Part shown: positions 25,956-33,496 of the stretch, one piece after another
How positions within the stretch are numbered: the stretch's first letter is position 1
Layout: each line of letters opens with the position of its first letter
Assembly: GCA_017467265.1 (NCBI GenBank)
Contig: JAFTSO010000001.1
Coordinates: 1 to 52,086 of the forward strand
Length of the DNA stretch: 52,086 nt
Source: Clostridia bacterium
GTDB taxonomy: Bacteria; Bacillota; Clostridia; Christensenellales; Borkfalkiaceae
Direction: 5' to 3'
Translations under genes and position numbers: made by a program
The notes under the pieces: generated by a model
The model's input: only the letters and a program-made list of their open reading frames with translations
Told to the model about the DNA's origin: nothing
Databases searched by the model: none

Positions 25956-27356
25956 TTAGAATTGAATTTTTTCTTCGATATATTGGATAGCTTCTTCTAC
26001 GGGAACGCGGATTTGTTCCATGCTGTCTCTATCGCGCACGGTCACCGTGTTATCTTCCAAGGTCTGGAAATCGATGGTCACGCAGAAGGGCGTACCGATT
26101 TCGTCCTGACGGCGGTAACGCTTGCCGATAGAGCCGGTAACGTCATACGTCGTGGGGAATTTCTTCATCATCTTCGCATATACTTCGTCCGCTTTTTCAG
26201 ACAAATTTTTCTGCAAAGGCAATACCGCGCACTTGTAGGGAGCAAGGAAAGGATGCAATCTCAAAACGGTACGAACGTCGTTCTTTTCTGCGTCCACCAC
26301 TTCTTCGTCATACGCGTCGGTCAAGAACGCAAGTACCACACGGTCCGCACCCAGCGACGGCTCAACGACGTAGGGTACGTATCTTTCGTTGGTGACGGGA
26401 TCGAGATAGGTGATGGGCTTGCCGCATTCCTTTGCGTGCTGGCTCAAATCGTAATCCGTTCTGTCCGCAACCCCCCAAAGTTCGCCCCAACCGAACGCGA
26501 ATTTGTATTCAAAGTCGGTCGTTGCCTTGGAATAGAAACAAAGCTCTTCGGGCGAGTGGTCGCGCAGATGCAGATTTTCCGCTTTCATACCCAAGGAGAG
26601 CAGCCAATCACGGCAGTAATCTTTCCAGTACGCAAACCATTCGAGATCGGTGCCGGGTTTGCAGAAGAATTCGAGCTCCATCTGTTCGAACTCACGGGTA
26701 CGGAACGTGAAGGTGCCGGGTGTGATTTCGTTACGGAAGGATTTACCGATCTGTGCAATACCGAAAGGCACGCGCATACGGGTAGAGCGCTGTACGTTTT
26801 CAAAGTTTACGAAGATACCTTGCGCCGTTTCGGGACGAAGATAAACGGTGTTTGCGCTGTCCTCGGTAACCCCTTGGAAAGTCTTGAACATAAAATTGAA
26901 TTTACGGATAGAGGTGAAATCAGAATTGCCGCAGACGGGGCAGACGATTTTGTGCTCGTTGATGAACGCTTCGAGGGCGTCGTTATCCATTGCTTCTACC
27001 TTAACGTCCATGCCCTTTTTCTCTACGTAATTTTCCACGAGATTGTCTGCACGGTGACGTGCTTTACAGCTCTTGCAGTCCATCAAGGGATCGGAGAAAC
27101 CGCCCAAATGCCCCGACGCCTGCCACGTACGCGTGTTCATCAAAATGGCGCAGTCCACGCCCGTGTTGTACGGATTTTCCTGTACAAACTTTTTCCACCA
27201 AGCCTTTTTCACGTTGTTTTTCAGCTCTACGCCCAAAGGACCGTAATCCCACGTGTTTGCCAAGCCGCCGTAGATTTCGCTGCCGGGGAAGATAAAGCCC
27301 CTATTCTTGCAAAGGGAAACGAGTTTTTCCATCGTCACCGCTCTCTTTTCTGCCAT
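25956..27356 (-). CDS. glyS: Glycyl-tRNA synthetase (dimeric type)
   Basis: A 466-residue class II synthetase of the alpha2 type, not the two-gene GlyQ/GlyS type. [19 protein letters not shown] marks the N-terminus. A zinc-type insertion has CKSCKARH (about 94) and CPVCG (about 140). Motif 2 is [26 protein letters not shown], and motif 3 is [16 protein letters not shown]. The anticodon-binding domain is C-terminal. The ATG is chosen over an upstream TTG because GAGAGG lies about 10 bp before it. A strong promoter precedes it and no T-box leader is present. Confidence 0.97.
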   Translation of the reverse strand: MAEKRAVTMEKLVSLCKNRGFIFPGSEIYGGLANTWDYGPLGVELKNNVKKAWWKKFVQENPYNTGVDCAILMNTRTWQASGHLGGFSDPLMDCKSCKARHRADNLVENYVEKKGMDVKVEAMDNDALEAFINEHKIVCPVCGNSDFTSIRKFNFMFKTFQGVTEDSANTVYLRPETAQGIFVNFENVQRSTRMRVPFGIAQIGKSFRNEITPGTFTFRTREFEQMELEFFCKPGTDLEWFAYWKDYCRDWLLSLGMKAENLHLRDHSPEELCFYSKATTDFEYKFAFGWGELWGVADRTDYDLSQHAKECGKPITYLDPVTNERYVPYVVEPSLGADRVVLAFLTDAYDEEVVDAEKNDVRTVLRLHPFLAPYKCAVLPLQKNLSEKADEVYAKMMKKFPTTYDVTGSIGKRYRRQDEIGTPFCVTIDFQTLEDNTVTVRDRDSMEQIRVPVEEAIQYIEEKIQF

Positions 27357-27394
27357 AGCCGTATAACCTCTCAATAAAAATTTATATCATTTAC

Positions 27395-27423
27395 ATTATA
27401 CAATGTTCCGCCCGTCAAGTCAA
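27395..27423 (-). promoter_or_regulatory. Sigma-A promoter of glyS
   Basis: On the minus strand TTGACT is separated by 17 bp from a perfect TATAAT, giving a leader of about 30 nt. Confidence 0.8.
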
Positions 27424-27530
27424 ACGTTTTTTGCGCGTTTGTCGGGCGCGCGAGAGGTATTTTTATAAAAAATACCGAAAAAAATGCAAAAAAACGGGAA
27501 TGAACAATTCCATTTTTTTGAAATATGTGT

Positions 27531-27536
27531 TATAAT
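27531..27536 (+). promoter_or_regulatory. Extended -10 promoter of fhs
   Basis: A perfect TATAAT is preceded by TGT (extended -10). The -35 region is poor. The leader would be about 50 nt. Confidence 0.65.
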
Positions 27537-27593
27537 GATAGAACTGAAAATACGAACGGACGGATAAACCGTCCGTACACGAAGGAGAACGAT

Positions 27594-29249
27594 ATGCTTT
27601 CGGACATCGAAATTGCGGAATCCGCACAGCTCATCGACATACGTGAAGTCGCGAAAAAGCTCAATCTCACCGAGAACGAGCTGGAACTCTACGGCAAATA
27701 CAAGGCGAAGATTTCTCTGCCCAAGGACGCGAAGAGAAATGCAAAACTCATCTTGGTGACGGCAATCAACCCCACGGCCTCGGGCGAAGGGAAAACCACC
27801 GTTTCGATCGGGCTTGCGGACGGGCTTTCCAAAATCGGCAAGCGCGCTTGTCTTGCCTTGCGTGAGCCTTCGCTCGGACCCGTATTCGGGATCAAGGGCG
27901 GCGCGGCAGGCGGCGGCTATGCACAGGTCGTGCCCATGGCGGACATCAATTTGCATTTTACGGGGGATTTGCACGCGATTACGGCGGCGAACAACCTGCT
28001 CTGCGCGTTGGTGGATAACCATATTTTCCGCGGTAACGAACTGAAAATCGATACGAATAATTATTATTTCCATCGCTGTATGGATATGAACGATCGTCAG
28101 CTCATCAATATCACGATCGGCGGCAAGGGGCGCGGCGTGGAACGCGAAGACCATTTCGACATTACGGCGGCGAGCGAGATTATGGCGGTGCTTTGCCTTG
28201 CGACGGATATTGACGATTTGAAAAAACGCCTTGGCAATATCATCGTCGGCTTGAATACGGACGGCGATTACGTGCGCGCAAAAGATATTCCCGGGGCAGT
28301 CGGTTCGATGGCGGTGCTTTTGAAAGAGGCGATGAAACCGAATTTGGTGCAAACGCTCGAACACACGCCTGCGATTATTCATGGCGGACCGTTTGCGAAC
28401 ATCGCGCACGGTTGCAACAGCGTACAGGCGACGTACGCGGCGATGAGTCTTGCCGATTATGCGGTGACGGAGGCTGGCTTTGGCGCAGACCTTGGCGCAG
28501 AAAAATTATTGGATACCAAGTGCCGCGCGGCTGGTATCGAGCCCAACTGTGTGGTGATTGTAGCGACGGTAAAGGCGCTCAAACTCCACGGCGGTGCGGA
28601 TAAGGCGACGCTGGTGCAGGAAAATCTCGACGCGCTGGCAAAGGGTATGCCCAACCTTTTGAAACATATCGAAAATATTAAAAACGTATATAAAAAGCCC
28701 GTTGTTGTGGCGATGAACAGATTTTTCACCGACACGCAGGCGGAAACCGATTTCGTTATCGAAACGGTGAAAAAGGCAGGCTCGGTGGCGGTGTTCACGG
28801 ACGTGTTCTTGAAAGGCGGCGAAGGTGGCAAAGAGCTTGCGGAAGAAGTGGTAAAGGCTTGCGAAATCCCCTCGAAAATGGAATATCCGTACGCTTTGGA
28901 CGAGGGCGTATGCGAAAAGATTGAAAATATCGCCAAGAAGATTTACGGCGCGGACGGCGTGGATTTTTTGGAAGAAGCTTTGGCGAAAATCAAGACGATC
29001 GAAGAAAAGGGCTGTGGCAATCTGCCCGTGATCATCGCAAAAACGCAATATTCGCTGTCGGACAATGCGGAGCTGTTGGGACGCCCTACGGGCTTTAGAG
29101 TGACGGTACGCGACATTGTTTTGAAGGGCGGTGCAGGGTTTATCGTGGCGATCGCTGGCAAAATTATGCTGATGCCCGGTCTTGGCGCACATCCTGCTGC
29201 GGAAAAGATTGATCTGCTCTCCGACGGCACGATTATAGGGCTTTCTTAA
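27594..29249 (+). CDS. fhs: Formate--tetrahydrofolate ligase
   Basis: A 551-residue enzyme making 10-formyl-THF from formate, THF and ATP; it feeds purine synthesis and, in acetogens, the Wood-Ljungdahl pathway. The P-loop is in [11 protein letters not shown] (about 60-69). [24 protein letters not shown] is the folate-site signature, and FADIGCAHGCNS-type residues appear as [13 protein letters not shown]. Length is normal. GAAGGAG precedes the ATG. No other Wood-Ljungdahl genes are nearby. Confidence 0.97.
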   Translation: MLSDIEIAESAQLIDIREVAKKLNLTENELELYGKYKAKISLPKDAKRNAKLILVTAINPTASGEGKTTVSIGLADGLSKIGKRACLALREPSLGPVFGIKGGAAGGGYAQVVPMADINLHFTGDLHAITAANNLLCALVDNHIFRGNELKIDTNNYYFHRCMDMNDRQLINITIGGKGRGVEREDHFDITAASEIMAVLCLATDIDDLKKRLGNIIVGLNTDGDYVRAKDIPGAVGSMAVLLKEAMKPNLVQTLEHTPAIIHGGPFANIAHGCNSVQATYAAMSLADYAVTEAGFGADLGAEKLLDTKCRAAGIEPNCVVIVATVKALKLHGGADKATLVQENLDALAKGMPNLLKHIENIKNVYKKPVVVAMNRFFTDTQAETDFVIETVKKAGSVAVFTDVFLKGGEGGKELAEEVVKACEIPSKMEYPYALDEGVCEKIENIAKKIYGADGVDFLEEALAKIKTIEEKGCGNLPVIIAKTQYSLSDNAELLGRPTGFRVTVRDIVLKGGAGFIVAIAGKIMLMPGLGAHPAAEKIDLLSDGTIIGLS

Positions 29250-29401
29250 ACGACGTATCTACGTCGCAATACTTTGTCGCCGCTCGGTTACGTACTTCTA
29301 TGTACGCGCTCTCACGGCTTCGCGTCTTGCTCGTAGCTCCGCCGTTTACAAAAATCACGACATCATAAAATCACAGCAAAATCATTTTATAAGGTACGAT
29401 T
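29250..29401 (+). repeat. Hairpin-rich gap between fhs and glnS
   Basis: It has CGACGTA-TC-TACGTCG (29251-29266) and CGTAC/GTACG around six bases (29291-29306). Two AAATCAC words follow at about 29352 and 29368. The style is that of the arrays before the two aminotransferases. It shows no T-box core. Confidence 0.6.
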
Positions 29402-31033
29402 ATGAAACCGATTGAAGCAACTAACTTTATTGAACAAATCATCAACGACGATATCGAGAACGGGAAAATTAGCGCGGTACAAACGCGTTTTCCGCCCGAA
29501 CCGAACGGCTATTTGCATATCGGGCATATCAAGAGTATGCTCGTCAACTTCGGCACGGCGAAAAAGTACGAGGGCAAATGCAATCTGTTCTTCGACGACA
29601 CCAACCCGTCTAAGGAAAAGACGGAGTTTGTCGATGCCATTCGCAAGGATATCGAGTGGGTGGGGTATAACTGGGCGAACGAAGTGTATGCGTCCGATTT
29701 CTTTCCCGTTATCTACGAATACGCGGAAAAACTGATTACGGACGGCAAAGCGTTCGTGTGCGATCTTTCCCCCGAAGAAATTAGTGCGACACGCGGTACG
29801 CTGACCGAGGCTGGCAAAGAAAGCCCGTATAGAAACCGCAGCGTGGAAGAAAATTTGCAGCTTTTCCGCGAAATGAAGGCAGGCAAATACCCCGACGGGA
29901 GCAAGTGTTTGCGCGCCAAAATCGATATGGCGTCGCCGAATATGAACATGCGCGATCCTGTTATTTACCGCATTTTGCGCTGCACGCATCACCGCACGGG
30001 GGATACGTGGTGTATCTATCCTATGTACGATTACGCGCACCCGATTTGCGACTATTTGCAGGGAGTCACGCACTCCTTGTGCACGCTGGAATTTGAAGAC
30101 CACAGACCGCTGTACGACTGGGTGGGTATCAATCTTGGCTTTGCGCCAAAGCCCCGTCAGATCGAGTTCGCGCGCCTTGCGGTGACGAACACGGTAATGT
30201 CCAAACGGTATCTTAAAAAGCTGGTGGAAGAAGGGCACGTGCACGGTTGGGACGATCCGCGTATGCCCACGGTCGCAGGCTTGCGCAATCGCGGCGTACC
30301 CCCCGAAGCGTTGCTTGATTTCTGCACGAAAATCGGTATCGTAAAGGCGAATTCCGAGTGTCAGCTCTCCTATCTGGAAGCGTGTATTCGTGACAATCTC
30401 AACGAAAACGCAGAACGCGCGATGGCGGTGCTCGATCCTTTGAAAGTGACGATCACCAACTACGCAGGAGAGGAATTGTTGGAAGCGGCGATTCATCCCT
30501 TAAAACCCGAACTCGGCACGCGAAAGGTGGCGTTTTCGAGCGAGGTGTATATCGACAGAGCGGATTTTGCGCTCGTTCCGCCCCCCAAATATCAGCGTTT
30601 GAAACCGGACGGTTACGTGCGCTTGAAGGGTGCGTACATTATCCATTGCGACGAAGTGATTACCGATAACGACGGCAACGTGACCGAGCTGAAATGTTCG
30701 TATATTCCCGAGAGCCGCTCGTCCAACGATACTAGCGGTATCAAGGTAAAAGGCACGATTCAATGGGTGGATGGCAAGACGGGTGTGGACGCGGAAATCC
30801 GTAAATATGCGCCGCTGTTGAAAGATGCCGAATACGCTGGACAGGATTTCACCGAGCGCATGAATTTGGATAGCGAAAAGATATTCTTTGGTAAGGCTGA
30901 GCCTTACCTTGCGGAAAGCGAAGAAAACAAAGCGTTCCAGCTGATGCGCGTGGGGTATTATAAAAAATGTACCGAAAACGGCAAGCTGGTGCTTTCGGAG
31001 ATTGTTTCGTTGAAAGATAATTTCAATAAATAA
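29402..31033 (+). CDS. glnS: Glutaminyl-tRNA synthetase
   Basis: A 543-residue class I synthetase. RFPPEPNGYLHIGHIKS (HIGH at about 39-42) and VMSKRYL (about 262, the KMSKS equivalent) mark the Rossmann core. FFDDTNP, YPMYDYAHP and LCTLEFEDHRPLYDW are GlnRS-specific. The C-terminal half is the two-barrel anticodon domain. GlnRS is present in only some Bacillota, where many rely on GatCAB instead. AAGGTACGATT lies before the ATG. The gene ends at a strong terminator. Confidence 0.96.
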   Translation: MKPIEATNFIEQIINDDIENGKISAVQTRFPPEPNGYLHIGHIKSMLVNFGTAKKYEGKCNLFFDDTNPSKEKTEFVDAIRKDIEWVGYNWANEVYASDFFPVIYEYAEKLITDGKAFVCDLSPEEISATRGTLTEAGKESPYRNRSVEENLQLFREMKAGKYPDGSKCLRAKIDMASPNMNMRDPVIYRILRCTHHRTGDTWCIYPMYDYAHPICDYLQGVTHSLCTLEFEDHRPLYDWVGINLGFAPKPRQIEFARLAVTNTVMSKRYLKKLVEEGHVHGWDDPRMPTVAGLRNRGVPPEALLDFCTKIGIVKANSECQLSYLEACIRDNLNENAERAMAVLDPLKVTITNYAGEELLEAAIHPLKPELGTRKVAFSSEVYIDRADFALVPPPKYQRLKPDGYVRLKGAYIIHCDEVITDNDGNVTELKCSYIPESRSSNDTSGIKVKGTIQWVDGKTGVDAEIRKYAPLLKDAEYAGQDFTERMNLDSEKIFFGKAEPYLAESEENKAFQLMRVGYYKKCTENGKLVLSEIVSLKDNFNK

Positions 31034-31037
31034 GTAG

Positions 31038-31069
31038 AAAAAAGTGCGTTGCATAAAACGCACTTTTTT
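31038..31069. terminator. Terminator of glnS (bidirectional)
   Basis: A 13-bp stem (AAAAAAGTGCGTT / AACGCACTTTTTT) carries T-runs on both strands; it may also end spoVT. Confidence 0.88.
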
Positions 31070-31117
31070 GTCGCCGTTTTTCAAAAAGGTGTGGGGACGT
31101 ATCGTGATGAACGCAAT

Positions 31118-31663
31118 TTATTCGAATTGATTTGCCAAAATATCGGCGGTAAGACGGGCAAGATTCATATCCGCGCCGTCCATTTTTGCACCGTCCTCTT
31201 TGGAAAGGACGGCTACTGCGCCAAGACAATCCCCACCCGAAACGATAGGCACAATCACTTGCGCTGTGATACCCTCTTCGTGGCTGTTCGTGATGGGCAC
31301 GATATTGCCGCCCTCCGCAGCACTCGCCATATAGCTACGCCGTTCGCGCAAAATTCTGTCCATATCTTCGGAGAGAGATTTGCCGTCCAGATCCTTTTTT
31401 CCGTCGCCGTAGGCGTGTAAGATGCTATCCGTGTCGCAAATCAGCGCTAATTTGCCGCTTAAATCGTTTAAGGAACGCGCGGTGGCTTTGCTGAATTTTT
31501 CCAGCGTAGCGATCGGGGAATATTTCTTGAGCATCAGTTCGTCGCGATCGGTAAAAATTTCGAGGGGATCGCCCTCTTTGATACGGAGAGTCCGCCGAAT
31601 TTCCTTGGGTATGACCACTCTGCCGAGCTCGTCGATTCTTCTAACAATACCGGTTGCCTTCAT
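31118..31663 (-). CDS. spoVT: Stage V sporulation protein T
   Basis: A 181-residue AbrB-family DNA-binding regulator that tunes late forespore genes. The swapped-hairpin AbrB domain is at about 1-50 (GIVRRIDELGRVVIPKEIRRTLRIKEGDPLEIF). A GAF-like C-terminal domain fills about 55-181. GGAGG precedes the ATG. A candidate sigma-G promoter lies just upstream, in agreement with its forespore expression in Bacillus. It is convergent with glnS. Confidence 0.95.
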   Translation of the reverse strand: MKATGIVRRIDELGRVVIPKEIRRTLRIKEGDPLEIFTDRDELMLKKYSPIATLEKFSKATARSLNDLSGKLALICDTDSILHAYGDGKKDLDGKSLSEDMDRILRERRSYMASAAEGGNIVPITNSHEEGITAQVIVPIVSGGDCLGAVAVLSKEDGAKMDGADMNLARLTADILANQFE

Positions 31664-31683
31664 AAAAAACCTCCATTTACGAG

Positions 31684-31714
31684 TAGTTTGCGTAGAAAAA
31701 AATAGGAATATACA
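31684..31714 (-). promoter_or_regulatory. Candidate sigma-G promoter of spoVT
   Basis: On the minus strand TGTATA and CAAACTA are separated by 18 bp, each one base off the sigma-G consensus (TGAATA, CATACTA). The region is very AT-rich, so chance matches are possible. Confidence 0.45.
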
Positions 31715-31772
31715 CAGAAAAAGAAAGAAATGAATTTTTTTGAATTTTTTTCAAAAGAAGGGATAAAATGAG

Positions 31773-31801
31773 TTGACAAAGCCAAACGGTTGATATATAA
31801 T
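31773..31801 (+). promoter_or_regulatory. Sigma-A promoter of tRNA-Leu
   Basis: Perfect TTGACA and perfect TATAAT are separated by 17 bp, 13 bp before the tRNA. Confidence 0.92.
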
Positions 31802-31814
31802 ATAGTTCGTTAAT

Positions 31815-31899
31815 GCGGTCGTGGCGGAACTGGCAGACGCGCAAGACTAAGGATCTTGTGGGTAACTCCATGCAGGTTCAATTCCTGTCGACCGCACCA
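31815..31899 (+). tRNA. tRNA-Leu (anticodon AAG)
   Basis: An 85-nt class II tRNA with CCA encoded. The acceptor is GCGGTCG/CGACCGC, the anticodon stem CAAGA/TCTTG encloses CTAAGGA (anticodon AAG), and a long variable arm follows. The T-loop is TTCAATT. Its 3' 25 bp are repeated at 33288-33312, showing that an element integrated here and rebuilt the tRNA end. Confidence 0.95.
31875..31899 (+). repeat. Left att repeat (tRNA-Leu 3' end)
   Basis: A 25-bp direct repeat from the T-arm through CCA, identical to 33288-33312. It bounds the left side of the integrated mini-element. Confidence 0.92.
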
Positions 31900-31947
31900 A
31901 AATGAGGCAATTATGCAGAAAAAGATGCATAAACGCCTCATTTTTTT
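31899..31947 (+). terminator. Terminator immediately after tRNA-Leu
   Basis: AAATGAGGC pairs with GCCTCATTT around an inner TATGCA/TGCATA hairpin, then seven T. It lies inside the integrated element. Confidence 0.88.
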
Positions 31948-32006
31948 GCATTTTTGAATAAATATTCAGTCAAAAAAGCCCTAAAAACACGTTTTTCACA
32001 CCCTTT

Positions 32007-32026
32007 GGGGGCAGTTTTGGGGGCAG
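32007..32026 (+). repeat. Left pair of GGGGGCAG iterons
   Basis: Two direct copies with a 12-bp period (TTTT spacer), about 108 bp from the left att. Similar to arm-type recombinase sites. Confidence 0.65.
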
Positions 32027-32087
32027 TTTTTGACCTTTTTCCCTTTGTTTTCAAGGCTTCTATGATTTTTATTTGAAATTTTACGCA

Positions 32088-32121
32088 TAAAAATTGCCCG
32101 AGCGAATCTTCTCGCCCGGGC
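32088..32121 (-). terminator. Terminator of the element's small genes
   Basis: On the minus strand a 10-bp GC-rich stem with one G-U pair is followed by AATTTTTAT. Confidence 0.8.
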
Positions 32122-32128
32122 TTTTCTC

Positions 32129-32406
32129 TTATATTTCAAACTTAACGTTTTGCATTTGCTCATACATGAAGTCGTCCTCAAAGTGCGTGTACACTCTACC
32201 GACAAGTCGTTCTGAACTATCGCCCATCCATAATCAATTTCCTCTTGAAAGTTCATTTCGTCGTGAATCATATCCATCGGAACATCGTCGCTATAATCCC
32301 AGTCATAGTCTTCTGCAAAGCGTTCATAAAGTTCTTCTCGGATTTCGTCATAACGGTCTGAGTAGTTGGTATTATCGAATAACACGATTTCTTTAATTTT
32401 TTTCAT
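32129..32406 (-). pseudogene. Frameshifted small acidic protein gene in the mini-element
   Basis: Translation from an ATG with AGGAGG gives MKKIKEIVLFDNTNYSDRYD... rich in Asp, Glu and Tyr, and normal up to about residue 58 (EEIDY). A one-base shift near 32221-32236 then leads the original frame into basic, cysteine-bearing sequence that runs through the terminator. The other frame continues sensibly as WMGDSSERLVGRVYTHFEDDF and ends at a stop just before the terminator. I therefore read this as a gene of about 92 codons broken by a single-base indel. A sequencing error or programmed shift is also possible. No family recognised. Confidence 0.65.
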
Positions 32407-32419
32407 TTTTAATTCCTCC

Positions 32420-32815
32420 TTAATAAAAATAAGAGCCTTCAATAGCTCTACGTTCTTCTATCATATCTTGTACTTCACCCCAAAGCTCTTCGAGGTCGTA
32501 TATAGGTAATTTCGCTTCAAGATAATTTTTTATTGTTTCCGCGTGACAGCGTTTTGGCGCACACCAACAAAACAATTCTAATTTACCGTGCTTCTTCAAA
32601 ATCTTGTATAAACGTTCAGTTTCTTTATAAAAAGCGGATTCCGCGTTCTGAATATTCTCCTTAAAATACGCTTCGTATTTGTCGCAAACCTTATCTCTTT
32701 GACTTTCATTAGCCATATAGAAAGGGTTGCCTAATACGCTTGAACGGTCAACTCTAACTTGCCATTCGTGTTCTGGCTTACTAAAACGTAAGTTTTTGAT
32801 TGTAACTTTGCTCAT
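32420..32815 (-). CDS. DUF4326-domain protein
   Basis: A 131-residue protein with the DUF4326 pattern. VRVDRSSVLGNPFYM (about 20-34) is the RGSxLGNPF-type motif, followed by a helix (VCDKYEAYFKENI) and LELFCWCAPKRCHAETIKNYLE, with Cys residues and the CHA(E/D) motif. Such proteins are common in phages and mobile elements; the biochemical role is not established. AAGGAG precedes the ATG. The frameshifted gene begins 13 bp after it in the same direction. Confidence 0.87.
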   Translation of the reverse strand: MSKVTIKNLRFSKPEHEWQVRVDRSSVLGNPFYMANESQRDKVCDKYEAYFKENIQNAESAFYKETERLYKILKKHGKLELFCWCAPKRCHAETIKNYLEAKLPIYDLEELWGEVQDMIEERRAIEGSYFY

Positions 32816-33287
32816 AATAAAGACTCCTTATAAAATAAATTTGTTTGTGCCAAAAAGGCAAAGCCGAAAAAGCATAGAAGCCTGAATGTATAAATCAATG
32901 ACAGCTGTATGCGAAATGCAGGGAAAAAGGGAAAAATTTTGCTTAAAATAAAAAGAACGCCAAGTTATTACACTTGACGTAAATATAAGCTTAATTGGTT
33001 GCGAAAATTTTCACTCCTTGCATTTTGCGGACTTCTATGCTACACTGACACAAACTTATAATTTGGGAGAGGTTGCTATTTTTGGGGGCAGGTTTACAGA
33101 TAGATATAGATTTTTACTTTTTTGTTTATGTTGTTTGGCTTTTAACCTGTCGACTAAAAGCACGCAAAAAAATATCAACTTTCTATCTTGTACAAGGCAT
33201 TAAAAAACGTCCCGAACTAAATGGGGGCAGAACGGGGGCAGGACGCTGAATCCCTTATAAATAAAGGCTTTCAGAGAGTCGGTTTTG
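32816..33287. other. Non-coding right part of the mini-element
   Basis: AT-rich DNA with no convincing gene. It holds a minus-strand hairpin with a following T-run (ACGTCAAGT / ACTTGGCGT, near 32964-32987). One GGGGGCAG lies at 33084-33091 and a pair at 33223-33241. The last pair reads KWGQNGG in one frame, the style of integrase C-terminal tails, but a stop lies only six codons upstream of that peptide. Confidence 0.6.
33223..33241 (+). repeat. Right pair of GGGGGCAG iterons
   Basis: Two direct copies with an 11-bp period, 47 bp before the right att repeat. Confidence 0.65.
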
Positions 33288-33312
33288 GGTTCAATTCCTG
33301 TCGACCGCACCA
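33288..33312 (+). repeat. Right att repeat (displaced tRNA-Leu 3' end)
   Basis: Identical to the last 25 bases of the tRNA-Leu gene including CCA. No matching 5' half precedes it. Confidence 0.92.
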
Positions 33313-33350
33313 CAAAAATAGGATGTCCATTAGGGCATCCTATTTTTGTT
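33312..33350 (+). terminator. Probable original tRNA-Leu terminator
   Basis: A 14-bp perfect stem (ACAAAAATAGGATG and its complement) with T-run begins at the very end of the right att repeat. Confidence 0.85.
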
Positions 33351-33361
33351 ATACTGACATA

Positions 33362-33375
33362 TCGACAGGAATTGA
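33362..33375 (-). repeat. Inverted 14-bp piece of the att core
   Basis: TCGACAGGAATTGA is the exact reverse complement of part of the att repeat, 50 bp to its right. Confidence 0.6.
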
Positions 33376-33437
33376 GGGCGGAGCCGCGAGCGAGAGCGAG
33401 CGTTTTGCCTAACGGGATAAGTAATAGCGTTTACTTA

Positions 33438-33474
33438 TAAAAAAAGGAAATCTTATACGGGATTTCCTTTTTTT
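33438..33474 (-). terminator. Terminator of the GH94 gene
   Basis: A 14-bp stem (AAAAAAAGGAAATC / GATTTCCTTTTTTT) with an eight-base loop and T-runs on both strands. Confidence 0.85.
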
Positions 33475-33496
33475 GTGTCTTGTGTTATAAAAAGCA

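Larger units (their letters stand above)
31875..33312. mobile_element. 1.4-kb tRNA-Leu-integrated mini-element without integrase
   Basis: The segment is bounded by a 25-bp direct duplication of the tRNA-Leu 3' end. It is markedly more AT-rich than the flanks and carries two small minus-strand genes (a DUF4326 protein and a frameshifted gene). Five direct GGGGGCAG words lie near its ends. No recombinase gene is present. It may be a satellite mobilised in trans or the remains of a deleted larger element. The tRNA is intact at the left, and the original terminator of the tRNA seems to be the hairpin just right of the right repeat. Confidence 0.85.

Noticed and set aside
25962-27377. A 471-codon plus-strand frame opposite glyS
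   Set aside because: Antisense to a full glycyl-tRNA synthetase; no ribosome site.
29250-29401. T-box leader before glnS
   Set aside because: No antiterminator core (GGTGG...) or specifier loop; the hairpins look like the repeat family.
31996-32128. Long C-terminal extension of the small element gene
   Set aside because: It runs through a terminator and the iterons, and is best explained by the frameshift.
33018-33203. A 61-codon frame in the mini-element
   Set aside because: No ribosome site and no sensible sequence pattern.
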